From Pelagophyceae sp. CCMP2097 (lineage: Eukaryota > Sar > Pelagophyceae): DNA of 64,000 bases. Below are positions 53,544-64,000 of this stretch, one piece after another; the stretch's first letter is position 1; the number at the start of each line of letters is the position of its first letter. Under the pieces are notes generated by a model. That model was given only the letters and a program-made list of their open reading frames with translations, ran no database searches and was not told the DNA's origin. The stretch is from NCBI GenBank assembly GCA_026770575.1, contig MU657165.1, forward strand, positions 644,085 to 708,084, in the 5' to 3' direction. A program made the translations under genes and the position numbers.

Positions 53544-56500
53544 TCAGCAAAGGGGGTCACACGTCGCGGCGCAGCCCACCATCGCCGAGACGCCCTCTGC
53601 GTCCTCCCTGTTGCAGCGCGTCACGTCCTGGGCCACCCAGTCGCACGTCTTCTTCGGCTGGCCGCCCTTCAACCACGTGGCCGAATCGGCGCAGTCGTCG
53701 GCGGCAACGTTGGCGGCAACGTCGGCGTCGTCATCGGCGGCATCGTCGTTGCAAGATCCACACGCCGCGGGGCAGCCATCATTGGCCGTGACGCCGTCGA
53801 GATCGGACTTTTGGCAGCGTAGCAAAATATTTCCAGCAACCCAGGCGCACGACTTCTTCGGCTGGCCGCCCTTGAACCACGTCGGCGAGTCGGCGCAGTC
53901 CTCAATTTCTTCGCGGATCTTGCTCGTGCCCTCGATGCACGGAATTTTCGGATGGCCGCCCTTGACCCACGCCGGCATGTCGGCGCAGTCGACCTTGCCG
54001 CGGGTCCTGCTGCTGCCCTCGTTGCAAGTTCCACACGTTGCGGCGCAGCCGTCCGTTGCCGCGACGCCCTCCGCGTCCTCCCTGTCGCAGCGCGTCACGT
54101 CCGCGGCGACCCAGCCGCACGGCTTCTCCGGTTGGCCGTCTTTGAACCACGTCGCCGAGTCGGTGCAGCCACCGTCGCCCATGTCGTTGCCCTCGTCGTT
54201 GCACTCGTCGTTGCACGTCGCGGGGCAGCCCACTATCGCCGAGACGCCGTCCCCGTCCTCATTGTCACAGCGCGTCACGTCCTTGGCGACCCAGCCGCAC
54301 GGCTTTTCCGGCTGGCCGTCTTTGAACCACGTCGCCGAGTCGGTGCAGCCGCCGTCGCCCATGTCGTTGCCCTCGTCGTTGCGCTCGTCGTTGCACGTCG
54401 CGGCGCAGCCCACTATCGCCGAGACGCCGTCCGCGTCCTCATTGTCGCAGCGCGTCACGTCCTTGGCGACCCAGCCGCACGGCTTTTCCGGCTGGCCGTC
54501 CTTGAACCACGTCGCCGAGTCGGTGCAGCCGATGTCGCTCATATCGCTGCCCTCGTCGTTGCACTCGTCTTTGCACGTCGCGGGGCACCCGTCTGTTGCT
54601 GAGACGCCGTCCGCGTCTTCCTTGTCGCACCGCGTCACGTCCTTGGCAACCCAGCCGCACGGCTTTTCCGGCTGGCCGTCCTTGAACCACGTCGCCGAGT
54701 CGGTGCAGCCGCCGTCGTTGCCCTCGTCGTTGCACTCGTCGTTGCATGTCGCGGGGCAGCCGACCATCGCCGAGACGCCCTCTGCGTCCTCCTTGTCGCA
54801 CCGCGTCACATCGTTGGCGACCCAGTCGCACGGTTTATTCGGCTGGCCGTCCTTGAACCACGTCGCCGAGTCGGTGCAGTCGTCACCTACGGCCGTCTGG
54901 CCGGGGGCCGGGCTGGATGGTCGGGGCGTCGGGCGCGGTGTCGGGCTGGGCGTCGGACCGAATGTCGGGCTGGGCGTCGGTTTGAAAGTCGGGCTGGGCG
55001 TCGGACCGAAAGTCGGGCTGAAGGTTGGCGGGGGCGCCGTCGGCTGCGGCGTGGGTGCGCCCAGTGCGCACGCCGCCTCGATTTCGAGCTCTGTGACGGC
55101 GACAAAATACGCCCAGGCGTCGCGGCCGGTGATGCACGAGTCGTACTCGATGGGCATGATGAAGTAGAGGCCTCTCGCCTGGACCCACTGGAGCGCGTAA
55201 GTCTTGCTCGCATCCTCGTACGTGCAGTGCCCGGAGCAGCAGTAGTGGTCAGGGTCGTTGCTAAAGCGCACCTTGTTAAACGTCACGCCGCTCGAGACCA
55301 GCTCGTCGCAGCAAGAGTCGCCGCCGCACCGCTCGTCCGCCGCCGACGGCGCCAAAGTCGGCGCCAGCGACGTCGAAGGCGCCGGCGTCGTCGTCGGCTG
55401 AGAAGTCTCGGACGAGACGACTTGGATCTTGAAGCGGCCCGTGGCCGCGTCCGTCGAGGCGGAGATGGTGACCCAGCGCACGCCCACGTTGGCCTCGGTG
55501 CCAAAGTCGGCGACGAAGCTGCCGCCGGCGTAGAGGACCGAGTCTAACATGTCGCTGGTGCCCGGCGACGCGTCCGCGAGCAGCGTCAGGTAGGTGCCCG
55601 TGGCACCGCTCGTCGGTGAGTAGTCGGTCCACGTCAGCACGGCGCCGCCGAGCGCCGCGCGGTATTCGACGAAGAGGAAGCGCAGCGCCGTCTCGGCCGC
55701 GATCTGGATCGCGACGAAGGAGCCGTCGTTTTCGAGCGCGCCGTCGTCCGCCGGCTGCAGCAGGTACGGGCCGCAGGGCGAGCAGTTCGGCGAATCTTTG
55801 TCGTCGTACGGCTCGACGTCTTGGACGTAGCTGTCGTCGAGCCAGTCGAATATCAGCTTGCCCTCGACGAGGTAGTGGGCCGAAATGTCGTCTTGCGAGA
55901 TCTCGCCGTCGCCCATCACAGTGTAATCGTTGGCGTACTCGCCCCACGACGCATCGATGCTCCACCAGGCGACGCCGCCGCGCGAACCGTCGGCGTTTGC
56001 AAACGAGGCGTGGTAGGCCCCAAAGTTGTGGCCCATCTCGTGCACCAGGCTGCCGTCGAGGTCCTCGGCGATGAGATTCAGCGTGAGGCCCGGATACCCG
56101 ACCCATCCGACGCCCGACCAGCCCAGGGCTTTGCAGTGCGGTACGACGACGACGTTGAAGTCGTAGTCGTCGACGTCGTAGCCCGCGGCCTTGGCGGCGG
56201 CAAAGGCCATGACGTCGTAAGCCGCAGAGTCCGCCGCGTCGCCCCCCGTCCACGAGTCGACGCCGAGGATGAGGCCGCAGCCCGCTTTGGTGTAGTCGAT
56301 CTGCACAACCGGCGAAATCGTCGCCTCGACCTGGAAGACGCCCCACGACGCCTGAGCCCAAAACTCGTTGGCAAGCGAGACCATGGCTTCGAGGTAGTTT
56401 TCGACGCTCCCGCCGTAGGCCGACGAGACGAGGCCGTAGTCAAAGTCCGCGGCGCAGTCGCCAGAGTCCGACGCGCAGACCGGGATGACGAGCATCTTCT

Positions 56501-57599
56501 TCGTGCCGACGACGTAGTCGGACGCTTCGTCGTCGATGACCCGCGCCAGCGCGCCCGCCGCACGCGACGCCCGCGAGACCGGCCGAGTCACAACCTTCGC
56601 GGCCGGCGTCGTCTTCGATGCGGAGCGCCTCCGAGCGCGGGCCGCGCGCGTCATTGCCACTTTCTTGTGCTCGGCGGCGTCTGCCGCGGCGGCGGCGTCG
56701 ACGTAGTGCAGGTGCTCGTCGCCGAGCTTGCACTCGAGGCCGTCGCCTTGCGCGCGTTCCGCGCAGCGCATGGCCGAGCGCGACCCGACGAAGTCGCCGT
56801 CGATGATGGCGCCGACGACGGGCAGGTCCTCCGCAGACGCGCCAAAGCCGAACTCGGTCATCCCGGCGGAGATCGGGAACGGCCCGTGGTCCACGCCGCC
56901 TGCGCGCACCGAGACCGACACCGTGCGGTTCGCCCGCGCGCCCGGAACGCCGCGCCTCGGCGGCGACGCCACCTTGGCGACGATTGCCGCCACACCCACG
57001 AGCGGCCGGTCCGCACGGCAAGCGGCGGGCAGGTGCGCGCGGCCGCCGGCAAGCGACGCGGACGCCGCGTCCAGCGCGAAGCTGAGGTCGACGGCCGCCT
57101 CGAAGTCTCGGGCGAGCACGAGGCCGCGCAGCACCGCCAGCCTCTTTTCGCACGCGTCAACGAGGACCGCGTCGTGGGAAACCGCGCCTTCGCGCAGCGC
57201 GCCGACGTCGACAATGCGCGTCGACAGCTGCCGTACCTATGCGCGGACCAGAGGCTCCAGGGCGACGCTCGTCGAGAGGGTGAGCCACCCCTCAAGGCGA
57301 GGTGCGGAAGGACCACGAGAAAATTTTCTGTCAACGCGCCCAACGACAACGCTCGCCGAGCGGCCGAGTGGCCGAGCGGGCGAGCCCGCCCGCCCCCGCG
57401 CCGGGTGGTGCTGAGGAGAGCCCCAGTCAAAAATTTGAAAACGTACCAGCGAATCGTGTACTTCCTTGCGTGGCCCTTGCAGTGCCGCCGGCAGCAGCCC
57501 TCGCGGCAGCGGAGACGCGAAGGCGCGCGCCGCGAGGAGACAGAGCAGCAGCGGCAGCGCGCCGCCGCACCGGCGACTCGGACAGTTCCTCACCGACAT
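53544..57599 (-). CDS. Secreted zinc metalloprotease with array of ShKT-like modules
   Basis: Exons 57599-57447 and 57236-53544 (intron 210 nt, GTACGT...TAG) sum to 1282 codons. A signal peptide (LPLLLCLLAARAFASP) precedes a propeptide-like region. The catalytic domain has HEMGHNFGAYH, the full H-E-x-x-H-x-x-x-x-x-H zinc motif, in a context (LNLIAEDLDGSLVHEMGHNF, YTVMGDG) like gametolysin/M11 peptidases; the downstream Met of a met-turn is probably in VMGDG. A Thr/Pro-rich linker (PTFSPTFGPTPSPTFKPTPS) follows, then eight Cys modules of about 45 residues with C-x-D-S-A-T-W-F-K-D-G-Q-P and C-P-A-T-C. Module 6 (about 53900-53990) is truncated. Extracellular proteolysis, for example of cell wall or organic matter, is likely. 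Confidence 0.9.
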
Positions 57600-58030
57600 G
57601 TTTGAGTGGTCGTAGCAATTCGATTGCACGTCCGCTCGTCTCTTATTAGCTCTCTTGCGTCCAACGCTAGGGAAATTAGTGCGTAGGATTGACCTTCAAG
57701 GTGAACGTAGAGAGCCGGAGAGAGCGAGAAACGAGCGGCTAGAGGTGCGATTTCAGCACAAATCTAGACTAAATTTTGGGCAAGTTCAACTTAGGTGATT
57801 AACTCCACTTTTAAGTTTTTGACCGCCAGAAATTAGCCTCGAAAAAATACTTCACTTTCGGCTTGAGAGATTTCTTCTGTTGAAGTTTCAGTTCGGCGTT
57901 GTTTTCAGAAAGTTTCGTGTGAGTCCCAGTTGCTCGAGAGAAGCTCCTCTAGTTCTTCGAGGCTCGTCGCGGCAGCGGTTCGCGAGTCCCGGGCGGCTCC
58001 TCTCGAGGCCTGGCGGAATACGGCGGCGAC
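57600..58030. other. AT-richer spacer
   Basis: These 431 bp hold the 5' region of the ShKT protease and the 3' flank of the next minus-strand gene. From about 57740 to 57920 the composition drops well below the host GC level. No gene was supported. Confidence 0.45.
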
Positions 58031-59387
58031 TCAGGAGTTGTTATGGAGCGGGTGGTAGACGGTCTCGGCCTGGCGCGTGGCGGTGACGACGACCTTTTTG
58101 CCGCGTTGGCGCTCGCGCATCGCCGTCGTGAGGCGGTCGAGGCCTGTCCGGCGCGCTTGTTTTGATAAGGCAACGGAGCAGGGCCAACAAAGAAACCCTG
58201 TCGCGTGCGCCCCCGGCGGCACGCACGCTCGCGCTGCTTCTCGCTGAAGAGGTGGCGTTTCTCCGCGGCGAGCGTGACGCACGACTCGACGGGCGTCTTC
58301 GCCCAGAGCTTGGCCTCGTAGAGCGGCCAGGCGGCGCGGAGGCAGTGAATAACGGCATCCCGCCGCGACACGGCCGCGTCCGAGCCGTCCTCCTGCAGCG
58401 CGCGCACGGCGTCGGTGACGCGCTTGAGCGCGCGCGAAAAGTCGTACGTGTCGTCCGTCCGCAGCTGCCGCGCCGTCGACAGCGCCAGCGACCAAGTCAC
58501 GACAGCCCTACGCGCGACCTCTGCCGCGCGCCGGGCGCGCGCGTGGTCCGCGCGAGAGGGGGGGCATTTCCCGACGAGGACGCGGCGGTGTGCGAGCGGT
58601 CCTCGGCACCAAACGCCGCCTTTGGCTGCGCGACGAGGACGTCGACGAGGTCGGCGAGGGGCTGCGCGACGACGTCGTTGACGACGCCGCTCGCGGCGAA
58701 GGTGCGCAGCGCGGCGACGAAGAGCGGCGCCGTCTCGGAGGAGACTGCGCCGGGCGTCTCGGCGAGCTTCTTCAGCATGGCCAGCACCTTGGCCGCCTTG
58801 GCCGGGTCCGTGCAGGTGCCGAGGACGGCGCAGACGCGGGCCACCGTCGCGCGCGCGTCGACCGTCGTCGACTTGTCCGCCACGAAGGAGACGCCCTTGC
58901 GTTTTTTTTTGCGGGGCTGCGCCGCGTCCGCGTAGTAGCCCACGCCGGATTCGCCGGCCTTGAAGGCGTAGCCCTCGCGCGCGCCCTCGAACGTCGCCGA
59001 CGCGCAGAACGCCACCTCGTCGCCCGACGCTAGCGCCGACCGCTTGCGCGGCGGCAGCGGCGGCGGCGGCGCGTCAACGGCCGCGGCGCCGTCGGCAGCG
59101 GCTCCGTCGACCGCGGCTTCGGCGGCTGCGGCCTCGGCGGCAAAGGCCGCGGCTTCGGCGGCGAGTTTGGCCGGCGCCGGCGGCGCGGCCGCGTCCGTGA
59201 TCTCGTCGTCCGAGTCGAACTCGAGCTCGACGCCGCCGGACGAAGGAGCCGCGGAGGACGGCGCCTGTGCACGCTCGGCCGCGGCGGCGCTGCCCTCGGC
59301 GCGCGACGATGCTTGCGCGGCTTCCACGGCCGCGGCGGGCGCCGGCGCGGGCATGATGATTTCGTCGTCGGAATCGAACTCGAACAT
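58031..59387 (-). CDS. Unknown protein with duplicated EFDSDDEI motif
   Basis: Three exons (59387-58582, 58507-58227, 58143-58031) sum to 400 codons. The N-terminus carries the acidic motif EFDSDDEI twice, at residues 3-10 and about 57-64, in Ala/Pro-rich surroundings, like short linear docking motifs. Then come a basic patch (PRKKKRKGVSF), probably a nuclear localisation signal, and an alpha-helical domain (KVLAMLKKLAETPGAVSSET, VVNDVVAQPLADLVDVLVA, LALSTARQLRTDDTYDFSRA). It ends VVVTATRQAETVYHPLHNNS. No family recognised. A nuclear role is inferred only from the basic patch and the acidic motifs. It is head-to-head with CENP-C. Confidence 0.78.
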
Positions 59388-59624
59388 GGCGCCTCGCACA
59401 CGCCGCGCACAAACGACTGATCGCCGATCTCTTTTTCTAAAAGATTTTCACGTGGGTACTTTTCACCGTTGGTGGGTGGGCCCTTCGAAAGCGCGGCGGT
59501 CTCCCTCGGCGCCGCTCGCACACGGAGCTGGGCAGGCGAGCGCGGCGCCTGGGCCGCGAAATCCATTTTTTCAAACGCGGGCGTGGCGACGGCGGCTTGA
59601 GGCGGCGGTTGGCCCGGGGCCAGG
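59388..59624. promoter_or_regulatory. Shared upstream region of the EFDSDDEI gene and CENP-C
   Basis: Start codons at 59387 (minus) and 59625 (plus) face outward across 237 bp. No core promoter element was recognised. Confidence 0.35.
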
Positions 59625-62039
59625 ATGATGGCGCGCGCCCCCCCCTTGGGCCGGCGCACGGTGGGCGCGGTCCGCGACGTCGAGCCGGCTGACGACGGCT
59701 TCGAGGACATTGACGCGTTCTGGGACGCCGACGACGGCGGCGGCACGGTGGCGCGCCGCGCGGCGGACGACGACGACGCGCTGCTCATCGAGGGCGACGA
59801 ATCGCCGCCCTCGAGCGCGGCGCCGTCGCCGGTGCCGTCGCCGGGCGCGCCACTCCTGCTCGCGCAGGGCCGCGCCTCATCGCCGGCTTCTACGTCGTCG
59901 AAGCAGCGGGCGCGCGACTCGCCGTCACCGCCGCAATCGTCGCGGTCGCCGCGGCGCTCGCCGCCGCGCGGCTCGCCGGCATCGTCGGGGCGGTCTTCGC
60001 CTCCCGCGCGGTCGTCGTCGGGGTCGGCGCGCGCGTCGCTGCTGCCTTCCATCGGCGAGGCCGACGAGCCAAACGACGACGAGCACTCCTCCGTCCTAGA
60101 CGACGACTGCGACACCTCCACGGTGCGCGACGACGCCTCGGTGCGCGACGACGCCCCAGCGCACCACGGATACGACGCCGGCAACGGCAGAGTCGACGAG
60201 CTGCAAAGCCCCCGGCAAGCCTCGCCGCAAAGCCCCCTGCAAGCCTCGCCGGCGCCCGCCGACTTGCCGCCCGACGACGACGACGACCGACCTCCGCCGG
60301 AACGATTCGACGACGACGACGAGCCTCCTCCGCAGCGGTTCGACGACGACGCGTCGGCGGCGCGGGGTGACGCCAACGACATGGAGTACTCCGTCTCGCC
60401 CTCTGCCACGTCGGCGCCGCCCTTCGAGCCGCGAGGCGAGCCGCCAGACGACGACGCCTCGGTAGCGCGCTCAGAGCCGCCCGAGGACGACGCCTCGGTG
60501 GCGCCGACGACGACGACGAGCCTCCTCCGCAGCGGTTCGACGACGACGCGTCGGCGGCGCGGGGTGACGCCAACGACATGGAGTACTCCGTCTCGCCCTC
60601 TGCCACGTCGGCGCCGCCCTTCGAGCCGCGAGGCGAGCCGCCAGACGACGACGCCTCGGTAGCGCGCTCAGAGCCGCCCGAGGACGACGCCTCGGTGGCG
60701 CGCTCCGAGCCTCGAGAAGACGACGCCTCGGTGGCGCGGTCCGAGCCTCGAGAAGACGACGCGTCGGTGGCGCGCTCCGAGCCGCCAGAGGACGACGCCT
60801 CGGTGGCGCGGTCCGAGCCTCGAGAAGACGACGCGTCGGTGGCGCGCTCCGAGCCGCCAGAGGACGACACCTCGGTGGCGCGGTCCGAGCCTCGAGAAGA
60901 GGACGAGGACGAGGCGCCGCCGCCACCGCGGACGCCGCGGTCGGCTCGGTCTTCGGTGGGCTCCGCGCAGGCGACGCCGCGCGTCACCGTGCGCGAGGCG
61001 GTGCACCGCCCCACGCCGTTTGAGGACCGCGAGGAGCTGGACGACGACGAGGACGGCCTGCGCCGGTCGCGGCGGCGAAAGTTCCCGCCCATGAAGTTTT
61101 GGAAAAACGAGCGCATCATCTACAAGCACGACGTGGAGACGGCGGCCCAGTGCGTCGCGCGGAGGCGGCCCTCGCCCGCGCCGCCGCCCGGCGACGTTTC
61201 TGCGCCAGGAACATTGTCGCCATCCAGCTCGGCGCCCCCACGCCAAAGCCCAAGCACCGCGCGAAGCGGGCGCGCGACGCCGGCGGCGGCGGCGGGCGCG
61301 CGTCCTCGCGCACGCCCGAGACGCCCGTGGCGGCCGACCTCGAGGGCGGCGACACGGCGGAGCTCTGGGACGAAGCGAGGTGCGCTTTGGATGTTTGTTC
61401 GACTCCCGTCTCCAAGGCGCCAGCATCCGAACCGCTCCCACGCGCAGTCAAACGGTCGCCGCGAGGACGGCGATCGTGCGCGCCGAGTCGCTGGTCTCGA
61501 CGGAGCTGCCCGTCTCGCGGCATCGGTCCAAGCGCCGAACCGGTGCGCTTCTGTTGCCTCCACGTTTTCCTTTGCCCGCCCCTGCGCCGCTCGCCGCCCC
61601 GAACTTTGCGGCCACAGCGGGCGACGTCGGGCTCGCTGCGCAGGCGTTCAACATCCAACAGGTCCGTTTGAATGCCGCCCGTCCAAGGCGAACGACCGAT
61701 GTGTCGCAGGTCGACGTGGGCGGCGCGGCATCGCCGCCCTGGATCTCGGGCCACATCATTTTGCCTCCGGGCGCGGTCAAGGACGACGAGACGTCTGGGC
61801 GGTGCGCGCAAGTCTTCTTCGTCGCGGCGGCGGCGCGGCGGGCGCTCGAGCTGGCGTACGGCCTGCCGGACGACGGTGGCGCGGCGGCGGCGTTTGACGA
61901 TGCGACGGCGACGCGCTTCCGTCTCTGTGCGGGGGACCAGTTCCACGTCCCACCCAACAACTCGTACCGCCTGGAGAACCATTCCGCCTCGACACCGGCC
62001 AAGATCTTCTGGTGCATCATCAAGCCTGTCGCCGACTAA
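59625..62039 (+). CDS. CENPC: CENP-C (Mif2) centromere protein, frame broken by a 197-bp duplication
   Basis: The CENP-C motif is clear (GLRRSRRRKFPPMKFWKNER then IIY, 61050-61128), and the C-terminal cupin dimerisation domain is clear (SGHIILPPGAVKD, CAQVFFV, LCAGDQFHVPPNNSYRLENH, KIFWCIIKP). Exons: 59625-61149, 61209-61379, 61448-62039, the last possibly split by an in-frame 48-nt intron 61662-61709. The N-terminal 350 residues are disordered, Ser/Pro/Asp rich, with seven DDASVARSEP(P/R)E repeats. In exon 1 a 197-bp segment is present twice (60308-60504, 60505-60701); this shifts the frame so that the first ORF stops at 60660 and the motif lies in another frame. With one copy the frame would be continuous. 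CENP-C links CENP-A nucleosomes to the kinetochore. Confidence 0.9.
60308..60701. repeat. 197-bp tandem duplication inside CENP-C exon 1
   Basis: Copies 60308-60504 and 60505-60701 appear identical by eye over their whole length, each starting with a run of CGA codons and ending at GGTGGCGC. The length leaves remainder 2 on division by 3. Confidence 0.9.
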
Positions 62040-62299
62040 GACCCGTCAAAGGTTGAGCCAGCGAGACGGCCGGGTCGGGGCCCAACTTCGCAGAGGCTGA
62101 CTATTTTGAATTCCCTTTAAAAACGGCGGTTGGCCAACGGTCACTGAGGAACTCAAATTTCAACTTTGCCGCCCCCGGATTCGAATCGGACGCGCGCAAT
62201 CGTCGCCAGCACCATCGGCCCGCCTCTTCGGCGCCGGGTCTGTCTCCAAGCCGTCTCCGCGGTTCCGCTTTTCAAAAGTGACTTAGAGGGCTCGAGGCC

Positions 62300-63556
62300 A
62301 TGGACTCGGAGTGCTGGAGCGACGACGACGATCTCCTCAGCGACTGCGGCGGCGCGTCGGACGCGGACCCGGACGGCGACGACGGGCGGTGGATCGGCGC
62401 ATTTGACATCATCGAGGAGCTCCAGCTCTTCTGCGGCGACGGCGACGCGGCGGGCCTCGCGCGTGCGTTGGCGCGCGGCGGCGGCAAAGCCCCCGTCCAA
62501 GGCTTCGCGGCGCGCCTTTCGCGGTCCAAGCGCGCGTCGCCGATGCGGCGCGCGGCGGTGAGCGGCGGCAAGCACGGCGCCGCCGCCGCGGCGAATTGCG
62601 TGACGCTGCTGCTGGACGCGGGGTTTGGTGTCGGCGTCAACGAGTTTTCCCTCTGCGGAGGGTGCCTCGGCGACCCGCGCGACGAGCTCTGGGAATGGTG
62701 CCGCACGGCATTCGTCAGCGTCCTCCACTACGGCGCCGCCGCAGAGGGCCGCCTTCCCGTCCTCTTGGCCGCGCTGCGCCACGACAAGACGACGGCGGCG
62801 CACGTCAACGGCCGCGGGTCCACGATGCTGCGAGGCAAAGCGTCGGCGGACAAGTGCACGACACCGCTCTTCCTCGCCGCGCTGACGAACCGCCGCGGCG
62901 CCGTCGAGGCGCTTTTGGCAGACGGCCGGTGCGACGTCGAGCTCGGCGATTCGACGCGCGGTTCACCCCTGGCTATCGCGTCTCGGATCGGCTGCGAGGA
63001 CGCCGTGCGCGCTTTGCTGCGCCACGGCGGCACGGACGTCGAGGCGCCGATTGCGTCTGGGCACACGCCTCTGTGCTTCACTATTTTACAAGGCCACACT
63101 CTGATCACGTTCTTGCTTCTTCGGCACGGCGCGAGCGTGAAACGGCGCAAGCTCTCGGCTCGAGGCCTGCTGACGCCGTGCGAGTACGTCGCCGTGAAGA
63201 TGACGGAGCCGGACTGGGCGGAAATGCACGAGGTCGCAGACGTGCGCACGACGCTCAACGCGCTGAAGTTCGTCCGCCGCGTCGTGGACTGCGGCGGCAT
63301 CGCAGAGTGGTGCGCCGACCAGCGCCACCAGCTCGCTTCACTAAGAGCGCTCGTTTCGCGCGGCCGCGCGGCGATGCAATCCAGCGGCATTTCGCCGCGC
63401 AGCCGCCGCAGACTTTCTTCACCATCACTTTCTTCACCATCCTCCCGGGCCGACGCAATCGTTCAAGCCCTCTTCGCGCACGACCGGCCCTTCCGAGAGA
63501 ACGGCCTCTTCCGGCTTGTCCTCGACTTTTGGCTCGCGCCAACAACGCAACTCTGA
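62300..63556 (+). CDS. Ankyrin-repeat protein
   Basis: A single exon encodes 418 residues. After an acidic leader (MDSECWSDDDDLLSD) there are ankyrin-type helices: ANCVTLLLDAGFGVGVNEFS, TTPLFLAALTNRRGAVEALL, GSPLAIASRIGCEDAVRALL and HTPLCFTILQGHTLITFLLL, the last three tandem with the T-P-L and G-A-x-x-A-x-x-L-L pattern. The C-terminal 140 residues are helical and unassigned (FRENGLFRLVLDFWLAP). Ankyrin arrays mediate protein binding; the partner is unknown. Confidence 0.82.
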   Translation: MDSECWSDDDDLLSDCGGASDADPDGDDGRWIGAFDIIEELQLFCGDGDAAGLARALARGGGKAPVQGFAARLSRSKRASPMRRAAVSGGKHGAAAAANCVTLLLDAGFGVGVNEFSLCGGCLGDPRDELWEWCRTAFVSVLHYGAAAEGRLPVLLAALRHDKTTAAHVNGRGSTMLRGKASADKCTTPLFLAALTNRRGAVEALLADGRCDVELGDSTRGSPLAIASRIGCEDAVRALLRHGGTDVEAPIASGHTPLCFTILQGHTLITFLLLRHGASVKRRKLSARGLLTPCEYVAVKMTEPDWAEMHEVADVRTTLNALKFVRRVVDCGGIAEWCADQRHQLASLRALVSRGRAAMQSSGISPRSRRRLSSPSLSSPSSRADAIVQALFAHDRPFRENGLFRLVLDFWLAPTTQL

Positions 63557-63808
63557 TAAAGCGCAGACCTGTTATGATACCCGACTTACCAAGCGCGTCT
63601 CCAATCCCTGGGCAAAAGGGGCCTCCGCAAAGCAACGCTCCATCGTCCGGCGACGAGAAGCCTCGAGAGCCCTCAAGAGGAAAATCGCCGTAGGAGAGCA
63701 GTAGGAGAGCGCACGGGTCGAAGCTGAGTGCTACGCGCCGGACGGCCCGAGACCGAGGGCGGCGGTGATCAATCCACTCGGGCTCCCACAGCGTCCGAGG
63801 AACATGCG
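63557..63808. other. Convergent intergenic region
   Basis: The ankyrin gene and the WD40 gene converge across 252 bp. No gene was supported. Confidence 0.35.
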
Positions 63809-64000
63809 TTAGAGTGCGACATTCCAAAGCCGCGCCGTCCTGTCGGCACTCGCTGCGTTTGCCGTCGGGCGAGAACGCGCAGCTCGTGACCAATTCGGTA
63901 TGCCCCTCGAGCTTCGTCAGCAGCGCGCCCGTCTCGACGTCCCAGAGCCGCACCGTCTTGTCGTTGCTCACCGTCACGATGCGCTTGCCGTCGGGCGAGA
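63809..64000 (-). CDS. 3' end of a WD40-repeat gene, last repeat frame-broken
   Basis: The minus strand enters at the right edge with SPDGKRIVTVSNDKTVRLWD, a complete WD40 unit, then LEGHTELVTSCAFSPDGKR, the start of another. The frame then changes: the expected ASADRTARLWNVAL and a TAA (63809-63811) lie one base out of frame at about 63854. Compared with the preceding unit about eight bases are missing after GKR. Read straight on, the ORF yields unrelated residues. It is either a real deletion in a decaying end repeat or an assembly error. The array is of the dense, near-identical type seen in repetitive WD40 families. Confidence 0.65.

Noticed and set aside
53452..55167. A 571-codon plus-strand ORF with regular Ser/Pro-rich repeats
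   Set aside because: It lies entirely antisense to the ShKT module array; its periodicity is the mirror of the modules and the composition follows the opposite codons.
55821..57605. A 594-codon plus-strand ORF
   Set aside because: Antisense to the metalloprotease domain; open only because of high GC. No start context or domain.
59030..61119. Long minus-strand ORFs of 409 and 459 codons rich in Ser/Arg
   Set aside because: They are the reverse complement of the CENP-C low-complexity region and its neighbour gene.

Overview
The window is nuclear DNA from a very GC-rich, compact protist genome. It is most consistent with a photosynthetic stramenopile of the pelagophyte type (Aureococcus-like); this is inference from style, not a database match. 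The support is: almost every gene is eukaryotic and split by 41-350 nt introns; a cyanobacterial-type DNA gyrase B carries an N-terminal signal-plus-transit style leader, as expected for a secondary plastid; and there is a secreted metalloprotease with ShKT-like modules plus an organellar RNA-binding protein built on an Asn-Thr-Ala-Trp-Ala-Phe repeat.

Layout, left to right. 1-4 kb: end of an unknown gene, a membrane-anchored sulfotransferase, an unrecognised beta-rich multi-exon gene and a small one-helix membrane protein. 4-12.2 kb: HELLS/DDM1-type SNF2 remodeler, F-box/jacalin-like protein, RRM plus repeat organellar RNA-binding protein, an SSRP1-like FACT subunit, and a membrane-anchored APS kinase. 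12.4-21.5 kb: N-acetylglutamate synthase, an unknown gene of more than ten exons, a membrane RING-H2 E3 ligase, a small helical protein with a 25-nt exon, and an ERV41/ERGIC cargo receptor. 21.6-30.2 kb: UPF2 (nonsense-mediated decay) and plastid gyrase B. 30.4-36.3 kb: protein prenyltransferase alpha subunit, a twin cyclic-nucleotide-binding protein and a secreted Ala-rich protein. 36.8-42.2 kb: eIF4A, SRP54 (with two GC-AG introns) and a PP2C phosphatase. 42.6-53 kb: a polytopic membrane protein, a GH18 hydrolase, a small membrane protein, KIF-binding protein, a PH-domain protein and an EamA-type transporter. 53-58 kb: a MITE-like element with perfect 25-bp terminal inverted repeats, then the giant ShKT metalloprotease. 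58-64 kb: an unknown acidic-motif protein, a CENP-C homologue broken by a 197-bp tandem duplication, an ankyrin protein and the end of a WD40 gene.

Genes sit head-to-head or tail-to-tail with 80-300 bp between them, and one convergent pair shares bases of its stop codons. The splice donor is often GTGCGY rather than GTRAGT. No operons, tRNA, rRNA or CRISPR were seen. The genes are mostly housekeeping (splicing surveillance, translation, secretion, chromatin, centromere); the accessory part is the 53-57.6 kb element and protease and the repeats scattered in introns. Exon boundaries were worked out by hand from reading frame, splice signals and family conservation. Where exon lengths sum to whole codons and no stop intervenes, I give a full exon list; elsewhere I say the junction is unresolved.
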